64,000 nt of DNA from Callipepla californica brunnescens (lineage: Eukaryota; Chordata; Aves; Galliformes; Odontophoridae): contig JALIRH010000045.1 in the NCBI GenBank assembly GCA_023055505.1, positions 3,494,180-3,558,179 on the forward strand, given 5' to 3'. Positions 35,800 through 46,400 of the stretch are shown one piece after another; positions within the stretch are counted from its first letter, which is position 1, and the number at the start of each line of letters is the position of its first letter. The notes under the pieces are model-generated. The model was given only the letters and a program-made list of their open reading frames with translations, ran no database searches and had not been told where the DNA came from. The position numbers and the translations under genes are program-made.

Positions 35800-37080
35800 A
35801 CAGCTGTCCTGCTGCCGTGGCTGGGTTGTGCTCGCAGGGGGATGAGCTGGAGCTCTGCTGGGACCCCCAACCCGGGGGGGTTGTGGGAAAGGGCTGAGCC
35901 CCACAGCCTCCCATCCCCACGGGGAAAGGCAGCGGGGTGGGGCCCTCGTGTGTCCCACAGATAACGGAGCGGGGTCAGAGATGGCGTGGGGGCCACGCAG
36001 CCCAACAGCTGCACGCTGCTGGGAGCAGCTGTGCTCGGCCTCGGGGGCAGATCTGGGACTCTCCCGATGCGCTCGCGCTGGGCCGGCGGCCAGGGGCTGT
36101 GAACAGGAGTGGGGCAGCACCAGGGGATGGATACGGCCCCATTCCCGCTCCGGGAACACCGTGGGGTCCCGGGGATGGGAGGGGGGCTGTGAGCCCCACC
36201 AGCGCCCGGCGGGGAAGCGGTGGCTTCCTGGCGGATGCGGGGAGGGGACGGAGGGTCAGCGGAGGAAGAGCGGCCACGAGGGAGAACCGCAGCGCTGACC
36301 CCGCACCGCCACCCACGGGGTTTCGGGTCCGGCCGCCACTTCCTTCCTTGGAAAGGCGGTGGGGGCTTCGGGCTCTGCGGGTGCTGATTCAACCCCACCC
36401 TGAGCCGGCCCCGATTCCTGACAGCACCGAGCTGCTGAGGCAGCAGCACAGGCAACGACCCCGACTGCTCCGGAGAGAGCAAAGGCAAAAACCGGGGGGG
36501 CTTCTCCCAGGAAACCCCACTGCGGAGCTCCCGCAGAACCTTCGTGCTGCCAGCAGGGCGTCATCATTAGGCTTCAGAGTTAACGAAGCTGTGCCGGGAG
36601 AGGCCTCCTCTGCTCGGGGTGGACAGCAGCACCCGGCTCCTTCAGGGATAACCCCGTGGCTGCAGCCCTGCTCCGTGCCCCCCCCCCGGCGGCGTGAGGT
36701 CCTCCTGGAATCGCTGGCTGGAAGCTGGCCCCAACCCAGAGCCCACGTCACCACGGGGGGGCCGGGACCGGCCAACCCACCCCCACCCCCCCGGGGCTGC
36801 CCCGGGCCCCGCTTCCCCGAAGGGGCCGAAGGGGAGGGATCCCCGTGGGGGGGGGGGGGGCGGGCACGGTGCTGCTGCTCGGTGCTCACCTGGTCCCCGT
36901 GGTGGTCCCACAGCCGCACCCACACCGCAGTGGGGGCTCCGCGTGGGCCCTACAGTGCGTCCTACGGCGCTGCGGGTTAATGAGTGACCCCACGGCGTCC
37001 GGGTACCGGCGCTGCCCTCTCCCCGCGCTCCGGTGGCACCGCAGCTCCAGGAAAACCCCACGGCGGAGCAGCACAGGAGC
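35800..37080. other. PSMD3-CSF3 intergenic region
   Basis: About 1.3 kb of GC-rich DNA with G/C runs. No exon, CR1 copy or other repeat I can support. The minus-strand open frame running through here and across CSF3 is an artefact of GC-rich composition. The CSF3 promoter begins at the right end. Confidence 0.5.
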
Positions 37081-37094
37081 ACCCGGAGCCGCGG

Positions 37095-37175
37095 ATTTGC
37101 ATGCGGGTGATTAAGACAATGAGGCAATCGGCACTGTTGCCACATCGGTGTGAATCCCCACGGCCCTCTATAAAA
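37095..37175 (+). promoter_or_regulatory. CSF3: CSF3 core promoter: octamer, C/EBP site, TATA box
   Basis: In order: a perfect octamer ATTTGCAT (37095-37102); TGAGGCAAT (37120-37128), which fits the C/EBP consensus T(T/G)NNGNAA(T/G); and a TATA box TATAAAA (37169-37175). The ATG follows 82 bases after the TATA end, giving a leader of about 55-60 bases. Mammalian CSF3 promoters also combine octamer and C/EBP (NF-IL6) elements, and the chicken gene is known to respond to NF-M, a C/EBP protein. Occupancy here is inferred. Confidence 0.75.
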
Positions 37176-37256
37176 TGCCCCGATCGATGAGGGCGCGCAG
37201 AGCGGGGCAGGGCACCGTGCCGGGCCGGGCCGCAGGAGGAGACACAGCCGAGCACC

Positions 37257-38426
37257 ATGTGCTGCCTCACCCGTGAGTACCGCACACCCACGGGTGGCAC
37301 GTGGGGCCGCAGCCCTCGCCTTCCTCCCGGCATCTCCTCCATCCCCTCCCCGCGCTCCTTGGGTGCCCCATGCCCGGGTTGCTGGGGGGGAGGAGGGGGG
37401 GTCTGCAGAGGATGGTCGGGGTGAGCCGGGCTCGGGGCCACGCGTGACCGCTGTCCCGCAGAAGCGCTGGCGCTGGCGGCGGTGCTGAGCGCTGCGTGGC
37501 GGGCGCTGCACGGGGCTCCCGTGGCCGAGCTGTCGGGGGACCACGACTTCCAGCTCTTCCTGCACAAGAACCTGGAGTTCACCCGCAAGATCAGGGGGGA
37601 CGTGGCCGCGCTGCAGCGCGTGGTGGTGAGTGCGTGGATAACGCGACCTTCCCCATCCCCCCACCCCCCCCCCGTTCATCCCCGCACCGCACGGTCCCCA
37701 TCCCCACGGTGCATCCGCACAGAGCGGAAAAAGAAAGGGGCGGGAGGGGGTCCCGCAGCCCCGGGGCCGCCCCTGACCCCGCACCCCCTCCCGCAGTGTG
37801 ACACCTTCCAGCTGTGCGCGGAGGAGGAGCTGCGGTTGGTGCAGCAGGATCTGCCCCTCACGCAGCCCCCCCTGGAGCAGTGCCACAGCCGCGGGTTCCA
37901 GGCGGTGAGTGCGGGCTCCCACCCGTGGCACGAGTTGCCCCGTCCTCAGCTCGGCTCGGGGTCCGAGCTCCGTTCCCCCCCCCCCCCCCACCCCACCCGT
38001 GACCGTTTCCCCGCAGGAGGTTTGCTTCGGCCAGATCCACGCGGGGCTGCGCGCGTACCAGGGCTCCCTGGGGGCCGTGCTGCTGCTGCTGCCCGAGCAC
38101 ACGGCGCTGGTGGAGACGCTGCAGTTGGACACCGCCAACCTCTCGTCCAACATCCAGCAGCAGGTGAGGGCGGGGCGAGGTTCGGGTGGGATGGGGGGGG
38201 GGGGGGGAAAAACACGCGTGGAGCACGCGGTGACGCCGCCGTTCCTGCGGAGCAGATGGAGGACCTGGGCCTGGACGCCGTGACCCCCCCGGCCGAGCAG
38301 CGCAGCCCCCCGCCCGCCTTCTCGTCGCGTTTCCAGCAGCAGGTCGGAGGATTCTTCATCCTCGCCAACTTCCAGCGCTTCCTGGAGACGGCATACCGCG
38401 CGCTGCGGCACCTCGCCCGCCTCTGA
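37257..38426 (+). CDS. CSF3: CSF3 / myelomonocytic growth factor (G-CSF orthologue)
   Basis: Secreted four-helix cytokine that drives growth and survival of granulocyte and myeloid cells through the G-CSF receptor. Coding exons: 37257-37272, 37462-37625, 37797-37904, 38017-38163 and 38256-38426 (606 nt, 201 aa, the length of chicken cMGF). A signal peptide spans about residues 1-23. The four cysteines C61, C67, C89 and C99 have the 6- and 10-residue spacing of the two G-CSF disulfides. One N-glycosylation sequon (NLS) is at N137. Helix D ends QRFLETAYRALRHLARL. The first coding exon is only 16 bases, as in mammalian CSF3. The ATG context is strong (CACCATGT). It sits between PSMD3 and MED24, as in mammals. 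Several residues differ from the chicken protein I remember. Confidence 0.97.
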
Positions 38427-38440
38427 GCCCCCCCAATCCC

Positions 38441-38763
38441 GCTTATTTAATATTTATGCCTATTTAATATTTATCCAGCCGGGGTAGGGGGGGTCCCGCT
38501 GCCCCCCCGTGTCCCCCCCCCTCCCCCCCACGCAGGGTGCCGGCCCTGCGCTGCCGTCTGTTTAATATTTAAACACAAGCGTATCTCTGCTATGAGGTTT
38601 GAGCCGGGCCGAGCTCGCTCCGGTGGGATGGGGGTCCCGGGTCCCCCCCCCCGCCGCTCCTATTTATTGCAGCCTAACTTATTCGTGCCCCCCCCCAACC
38701 CCCCCCCCCCCCATCGTTTCGCGGACGCTCCGGTCCCGCGGGCGCTGTTTTGTACCGTATTTA
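38441..38763 (+). promoter_or_regulatory. CSF3: CSF3 3'UTR AU-rich element
   Basis: Seven ATTTA pentamers lie between the stop and the poly(A) signal: 38445, 38452, 38462 and 38469 in a tight cluster, then 38567, 38662 and 38759. They stand out in otherwise C/G-rich sequence. Such elements destabilise cytokine mRNAs through TTP/AUF1-type proteins; that role is known for mammalian CSF3 and inferred here. Confidence 0.85.
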
Positions 38764-38801
38764 TTCCCAGCGCTGTTTTTTATGTACGTGACAACGACGG
38801 A

Positions 38802-38807
38802 AATAAA
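38802..38807 (+). terminator. CSF3: CSF3 poly(A) signal
   Basis: AATAAA in the sequence GGAAATAAACTC, 376 bases after the stop codon and just downstream of the last ATTTA pentamer. Confidence 0.85.
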
Positions 38808-38829
38808 CTCTATTTGGGCTCCGATGTCC

Positions 38830-40461
38830 GCGCTGTGCGCTCCCATGGGATGGGGGGGGGGGGGGTGGGAAAGGGGGGGGGGACCCCCAACTGCCGCAGA
38901 GCCCCCGGGTGTGAAGAGGATGCGGGGACACCCACGCGGGGGACGCGCTCGGATCTTCGCGTGGCCGTGGGGAGGGGACGCGTGGGGTGCGGGATGTGAT
39001 GATCCGGGGGCGGTCATTTCCTTCCCCCCCCCACCTCCTTCCCCATCCCGGTTCTTAGAAAGCGCCGCAGCTGCGCGCTGGGTCCAGCATGGCACTGGTG
39101 ACACTGGCGGTACTGGTGGCACTGGCGGCGGCCCCCACCCCTCTCGCGGACCCCTGTCCCCCCCCCCCCTCCCCCCACGGAGCGACGTCCCCGCGGCAGC
39201 CGGGGATGCTCCACGAGCTGCGCCCGTGGGGTCGGAGCTTCACCCGTGGAGCACAGGGAGAGGGGCGGCCCCGGGGCTGCACTGACAGCGCCCAGCGTGG
39301 GCAGGAGAGCCCCCCCACACCCCACACCCCCCACCCCACGGCCATCCCCGGCCGCTCCCCATTGCCACGCGGTTGCTGCCTCACCGCGGGCTGTCCCCAC
39401 CGTCCCGTGCTCACATCCCGTGACCTCCTCCATCCCCGTGGGTCCCGAGGGGCCCTGTGCCCCCCCCCCAACCCCCACCCCCCCCCCGCAGCGCTCCTTC
39501 CTGCCCCGCTTATCAGCGCTTACAGGAAAGCCCTCCTCGCGGCTGCGGCCCTTTCCTGGAAGGTGAAGCGCTGCGAAGGGCCAACGCTGCAGCGCGGGGC
39601 TGCAAATATTGACAGAGCGGCGGAGCGGCTGCTCTTTGCTCCGCGGTAACGGTAAAGAGGTGCGGGGAGGGGGGGGGGTGGGGGGGGGGCAGTGCCAGGG
39701 CACGCTGAGGACCGGGGGATGCACACCCCCCCCCCCCTTCCCCATAGGGCTGCACACCCTGCTATGGGGCTCAGAGCGGACCCACTCCAGGGCAGGGAGG
39801 TGTCAGCCCCCCCCAGGCGCTGCTTTCCTCTTTTTTGACTCAAGCACAAAGCACAGGAGCTGGGGGGGGGGAGGAATTTCCAGCAGGAGAGCATCCCCAC
39901 TCCACCCTGAGCACAAGGTGCAGCACTGAGACCCCCCCAGCACCACCCCCCAGTGCTATCCCACCCCACGGGGGCTCTGCTGCCACCACCAGTGAGTGCA
40001 GGGGGGGGTGGGGGGCACGGGGCGGTGGGAGCAGCCCGGCTCTGTCTGAATCAGCCCATAAACGCACCGTTAGGTGCTGTGACTCACAGCATCCTCCTCC
40101 AGCCCATGCCCCGGGCGCAGCGTGACGGTTCTGCGTTAGGGACAGTGCTGCTCCCTGCCCCCCCACCCCACCCCACTCCCCAGCCCCGGGCTCAGCCGCC
40201 ACCTCGGCCCCAGATCACAAAAAAACGTCGGGAAAGCAAAGAGAAGCAGGGCAGCAGGGCTCTACAAAAGGAACGATTGCATTAGGAAAACAAAAGGCAG
40301 TGGGGTGGGTTTGGGGTTGGACAGCCCCGGCTGCTGCCAGCTCTGCCCCACTGGGCTGCATTAAGCCACAGTGATGGAGGGACGGCTGCGGGGGTCCCAG
40401 CCCGGCCCCCCCGGCCCCCCAGAATCCACTCCGCCCCACCCAGCAATGGGGGCAGTGCTGC
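38830..40461. other. CSF3-MED24 convergent 3' interval
   Basis: The two genes converge here. No coding exon is supported. C/G homopolymer runs are frequent, and a short 12-base-type repeat of CACTGGTGACACTGGCGG lies near 39092-39131. A less biased block at 39505-39660 contains CTTATCAG, TTTCCTGGAAGG and CAAATATTGAC. I found no AATAAA on the minus strand for MED24 in 40200-40461, so its 3' end probably uses a variant signal. Confidence 0.5.
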
Positions 40462-43400
40462 TCACAGCGCAGCGATGGCTTTGGCAGCGACGCGGCGGCC
40501 CAGGGGCAGCCCCAGATCCGTGATGGCCAGGACGATTTTGGGGCTGGACATGGTGGACACCTTCACCAGCTCCGAAACCTGGAGGAAGAGAGGAGGGGCA
40601 GAGCTGAGGCCCGGGGCTGAAGGATGAAGGCTGGGCTCTGCTCTCCCCCCACCCCAGAGCGGCCCCGGGGGGCAGAGGGGGGAGGGCTCACCATGGTGAA
40701 AGGCATGAACTGCAGGATGCTGCCGTGGCTGCCCTGCTCCAGGCACTCCACGCACTCCTCCATGAACCACTGCACGAACTGCGTGTGAGTGCCGGCCGTC
40801 TTGGAGCCCAGGATGGAGGAGATGAGCAGGAAAAGGTTTGCTGAGGGGACAGGGGAGCGTCAGGCAGGCTGCTGGGGTGACCCCCACCCCCGGGGACAGC
40901 CCCCAGCAGCACGCCTTACCCAGCACCCTGTTCAGGGGGTCCCGCATGCTGACGGCGTGCAGCTGGGAGGCGGACAGAGAGCTGCTCATCGAGCGGTCTG
41001 TTGGGGAGGAGAGTGCGTGTCACAACGGGGGGAGGGGACCCTCACACCCACCCCCACAGCACAGAGCACCGGTGAAGCCCCTGAGCTCCAGGAGAGCAGC
41101 ACCCCGAGCTGTGGGGCGGAGGAGCAGTGCAGGGCTGACCCCAGCTGCCCGTCCACGCATGACAGAGATGTGTCAGCATGCTCTGCTCTTGCACGGTCAT
41201 TCCGAGTGACCAAGCTCAAAAACATCTGTGAGCACGAGAGAGAGTCACGGAGAGAGGCAGTGCCTCCCTGCCCTGCAGTGACTGCATCCTGACAGCTCAC
41301 GAGAGCAGAGGAGCACAGTGTCACGACGGAGAGCAGCGAGCGGGGTTGTGCGTGTGCTCTGTGTGTGTGTGTGTGCTCTGTGTGCACTGCCAGCATGGCG
41401 GGCCAGCCCAGATGTTCCGCAGCTGCACTGCTCACTCTCAGTTGTAGAGCTGAGCTACACAGTGCGAGTGAGGGCACGGCCCCGACCCCAACACAGCCCA
41501 GGGGGGGTCTGCGTGGCCCCCACCCTGAGGGTGTAGGGCTCAGCCACGGGACGCAGCCGCTGTGGGGGTCAGGACCCACGTTGGGACGTCCTGAGGATGC
41601 TCAAGAAATGAAAGCCCTCCCCCCCTTTCCTCATGGAATCACATGAGTTACGTGGCTGCCGCAGGAAGCAGGATTTCCACATCACGGCAGCAAACAGCCC
41701 CGAGAAAAAAAGTCCTGAGTGTCACTGCAGAGAGGTGGAACCGCACCAGCAGTTAAATAAAGATAGTGAAACAAAGGGAAAAGCCCACATTTCAACAGCA
41801 ACGAAACCACAGGTTATTGTTGTGTTGGAAAAGGGCAAATGATGGCAGCCAGGACACAAGGATGAGCAAGGAGCACCCTGACTCAGAGCAGGGTGCATGG
41901 ACATGCATGGGGGGGGGCACGTCCCGCTGGGGCTGCAGCTCAGGGACACGGAGATGTGGCTGTGAGGACTCATCAGCTCTGCTCACAGCATTATTAATAG
42001 CGGAGGAATCTGAGGATTGAGCCACAGCCGTCGTGGACGTCACCTCCTCGCGGGGTGGGGGACGTTGGGTCCCCATTCCCACAGAGCTCAGCTCAAACAA
42101 ACCCCCCCCAGGCGCTCCGTGTGTGTGAGGCAGAACCTCACCACCCCAACCCTACGTGTTCTCATCAGGGAGCACTGGAGTTTGACCTTCTGGGGCTAAA
42201 GCTCTGCGGGAGCTCAGCGAAGCACACCTGAACAGCTTTACAAAGTACCCCGCTGCTGTGTGCCCCCCCCACCCCCTCCCCAGTATTTGGGCAGCTCAGG
42301 AAGGAAGCATTGCTGTGCCGCCCCAACACATACACACACTTACTGGGGCTGGAGAGGATGTTGGCATCTTCCTCGTTGGAGCTGAGCAGGCGCATGAGCT
42401 TGGAGGGCTGCGTGTCATCCAAAGGGAACAGGCTGATGTAGTCCTGGGGGGGGGAGAGAGAGGGGGGTTCAGCCCACCCCGTCTCTCTCTGCGGGGGTCC
42501 CCAGCCCCCTCCCCAGGCTGACGGCCGCCTGCACAGTGCTGGAACTACGCACTGACTCAGCCTGGCCTGTTCAGATCCCCCCCTTCCCAGAAAAGCAAAG
42601 GGAAAAGCCCATGCTCCCAAGGTCAAGGGACCAAACCTCAGACAGCTGAGTGAACCCGGGTGGGGAACCCCACCCCAGTGACCACCCCCTCCTCCTGGGA
42701 CCACCGCCACAGCCCACTCCCGTGGGCACGGAGCCCACAGCCAACCCCGCTCAGCACCGCACGCACCTCGATGTCCTCTCGGTGCCTCTTCCTCTGCCTG
42801 GCAGATGTCTGGCACTTGTTGTGGGAGGAGTAGGAGCTCAGGGCACACCAGACAGAGAGCCTGGGGACACAGCAGGGCACAGCTCACCTGGACAGCTCCT
42901 GCCAGGGCCGTAGTGGGAACAGAGCACAGCTCAGCACACATCCCCACCCCAACGTGCACAGAGGAGGGGGCCTTACTTGGCCAGAGCCTTCCCTGGAGGG
43001 TCCATCAGCGTGTGCCACTTGGAGGAGTCGGTGAGCAGGCTGGGCAGGATGTGGCCCAGCAGGGTCAGCGTCAGCTGCTGCATGTCCAGGCAGAAAATGG
43101 CATAGAGCAGCTCCACGGCTCGCAGCGTGTGCTCCTTCCGCGTCTCCTTCAGCAGCTCCTGCAAGGGGCAGAGCTGAGGAGGAGCACAGCAGGACCTTCC
43201 CCTGCCCCCAGAGCCCAGCCCGCCCCAGCAGCCCGGGGCTGGACGCGGGGCCCACCTCCCTGCTCCACCTCGTACCTTGACCAGGTTGTTGCAGAACCAG
43301 TAGACGCCTCCCATGTGCAGCAGGGTGTTGAAGATGTGGATGGAGCGGCTGTCCACCCAGCCCTTCTCCAGCACCTTGGTGAACACGCCCGTCAGCACCT

Positions 43401-46400
43401 CCTTGATGGGCTTCTTGGGGGGCAGCAGGTTCCAGTAGGGGATGGTGTCCATGCCCGTGGAGGGGAACTTGATCTGCGTGGCCGTCTGCTGCAGGACGTC
43501 CGCACACATGTGCTCCAGGATGGAGCTCATGATCACCACACTGCGGCAGAGAGAGCCAGGTCAGGCAGGAGTGTGGGGGAGAGGGGGGGATGGGGGGCAG
43601 AGGCAGCGGGCGCGGGGCTGACCGCTCGTTGTAGAACTGCAGCGTGTTGTCGCCGTACAGCGGCGTGGCCAGCTGCCGGATCATCTGCAGGGACTTCTCC
43701 CGCTCGTCCAATCCCAGCATGCGGACGTGGGCCACCAGCCAGGCCACGGCGCACACCGCCATGCTGCACACCTTGCCCTTGATGTTGTCTGTGATTTTCT
43801 GGGGGGGGGGGGTGAGAGCAGGTGAGGATGAGCACGGGTTTCATCGCAGCCTCAGCTCCCTGGGTCTGCTCCAAATCTTTTTCTTCTCCGTGCCCCTGCC
43901 GGGCACCAGCAGGGCACACGTGTGTAGGGCTGCAGCAGCATCTGGGGCAGGAGGATGGGGGTCCTGTCCTGCTCACGACTCGGCCCCTCCTCGTGGCACA
44001 CCGCTGACCCCCTGTTCTGCCTCCCAGACCCACCTGGATGGACTCGAAGGTGAGCACGCTGTTCTCCCAGGCATTGAGGATCTCCAGGATGGCGGCCGAG
44101 ATGCTCAGACACACCTCGTGCCAATTCATCTGCCTGTCAGGGGAGGGGATGGGGGGGTCAGGCACACGCTCAGCGCTGCTCCCCTCCCCACAGCCCCAGC
44201 CCCATAAGCTGGGCTGGGCTGAGCTCTTACACCAGCTTCATCTCAGAGGAGTTGTTGAGGAGGGCGACGAGGGACTCCACCTTGGTGGAGTCAGGGCGGA
44301 AGCAGGGATGGTCGGGGTTGAGAATCTTGCCCTCCTCGGGCATGCAGGTCAGCATCCAGGTCTCAAAGAAGGGCACCTCGTCTGCCGGCCTCGACTCTGA
44401 CAGGATCACCTGGAAGGGAACGGGCTCTGGGTCTGCCCCACACCCCCACCCGGGGAGCTCATGGCCAGGGGACAGCTCTGCTCTCATGGGGCACTCGCTC
44501 CCTGAGCTGCTCTCAGGCTCCCCACAGCTCCATGGGGCTGGGGCACTCAGCCCAGCTGGCAGCCAGCTGCAAGGGTTCCCGGGAGGGGGGGGGGGGGAGG
44601 AAACAAGCTGGGAATCCCACACACTGCTTCCTCCTTGCAGCCCTGCAGCACTCAGGGGACGCTATTTTTGACAGAAGCATTGCACATCTGTGCGGCAGCA
44701 GCTGGTCAGGAAAAGTCACTCTGGGCTGAGACCTCATTGGAGAGCCCCGGATGCATCCACCCCAGGCTGCTGCCCCCCAGGACTCCCCCTCCCTGCCCCC
44801 TGGGCAGCCCCCCCACCCGAGTTTTTCCTCTCCTTCTCCACGCCCGCAGCGTTTCGGTATCATTTCACCTCCCGACACAGGCAGATGTTGAAACGTGGAA
44901 AATTCTCATGTATGCCAAGCGAGGGCTGCAAGTTCCCCATCTGCCAGAGGAGGGCTGACATCCACCAGCCCTCCCCAGCAGCCAAACCACGCCGTGCTGT
45001 GGGGGAGCACGGCTGGGAAAGGGCTTGGGAGACCACGGCCAGCCTGGAACAGGGCAGGAGGTGACAATAATGGGAACGAGGGGCACAAACAGCAGTCCCC
45101 AGGAGTGCTGCAGCCACTCCAGCTCCATTACTTTGCATCAGGCAAAACTGTGTGCTTCACCCACAGCAGAGTGCTGCTGGATGAGCGGCTGCGGGCGCTG
45201 GGGACAGCGATGAGGTGACAGCAGCATGGCCACTAGAGGAGGCTGGCAGACCAAAGCACACGGGCTGCTGCTCTCGTAAGGTCAGAGCCCAAGGGCTGCC
45301 TTCCCTGCAACGCTTACCTCGGAGCCGTAGGTCTGGGCCACATGGCACAGCATGAGGAACGAGATGTCGAAGAGAAGGGCCCGGACCGGGGCGGACTTGG
45401 CTGGGAAAGACAAACAGATCTCAGGGAACTCGGCCCAGGGAGGCAGGTGGGAGCCTGGGGGACGCGGCCCTGCCTCCTCCAAGGTGCTTTTCTAATGCCC
45501 GAGTGCTTGAGTGTGAATGAGGGCTCCAGAGGACGTGCCAAGTGCCTCCTCACCCCCACGTGCCCCAGCTCGAGCTCCCAGAGTAGCTTTGACCTCTATT
45601 TGGCAGCCCCGGTTCAACCACGGGCTCCCCCGGTCCCCTCAGAAGGTCAGAGCACTCAACATGTTTAATCACACGTAAACGCAGTCAGAGTCCTTATCTC
45701 GGGCTGTGTGCTGACACATCACCCCTTCCAGGGAAGGAGCTGGGGCAGGGCCAGCCCCAAGGGGCCCCAAGGACTGGAGAGGGGAGAAGGGAGCTCAGGA
45801 TGGACACGTGTGTGCCACGGGTGAGAACTGGGGGTCCCCAGGAGCCCAGATCCCCGCCGGCACCTGCCCACGCCTGGCACAGCTCGGCCCAACCCCTGCT
45901 TAACCCAGCACGTGGCAGCAGGGGAAGCACAGCTCGAGCCGCCCCACGCACGGATGCGCACACACTCACAGTTCTCTGTGCTGATGTGCTTCGTGAATTC
46001 ATTCAGCCTGGAGGGGGCAGAGAGAGCTGCAGTGAAGCGTTATCATCAGACAAAGCAGCCCTCCTCCCACCCGAGATGGGCACAGAGCTGCCCCTGCCCG
46101 CAGCAGCACACACAGCAGCCCGAACCCCACGCTCCCAGCTGGGCTGGTGTGCTTCACACTGCCCCGGGGTGTGGGGAGGGCATCACACAGCCCCACGCGT
46201 GCTGAGCGTGGGCTCTAACCAGGACACAGACACCTGGGGAACAAAGAGCTGGGGCCGTGCTGCTGCCTTCAGCCCTCACACAACTGAAACCTATCCGACT
46301 GCGCCCTGCTCACACAGAAGCAAAGGAGGTGTGGGGCTCAGAGCCCAGGGCCCCAGCCCTCCCCAGAGCACTGCTGGTGCTGCACTGACCCCAGGACAGG

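Noticed and set aside
36642..38411. A 589-codon minus-strand open frame over CSF3
   Set aside because: It is antisense to five well-supported CSF3 exons and their introns, lacks homology, and is explained by GC-rich codon structure on the sense strand.
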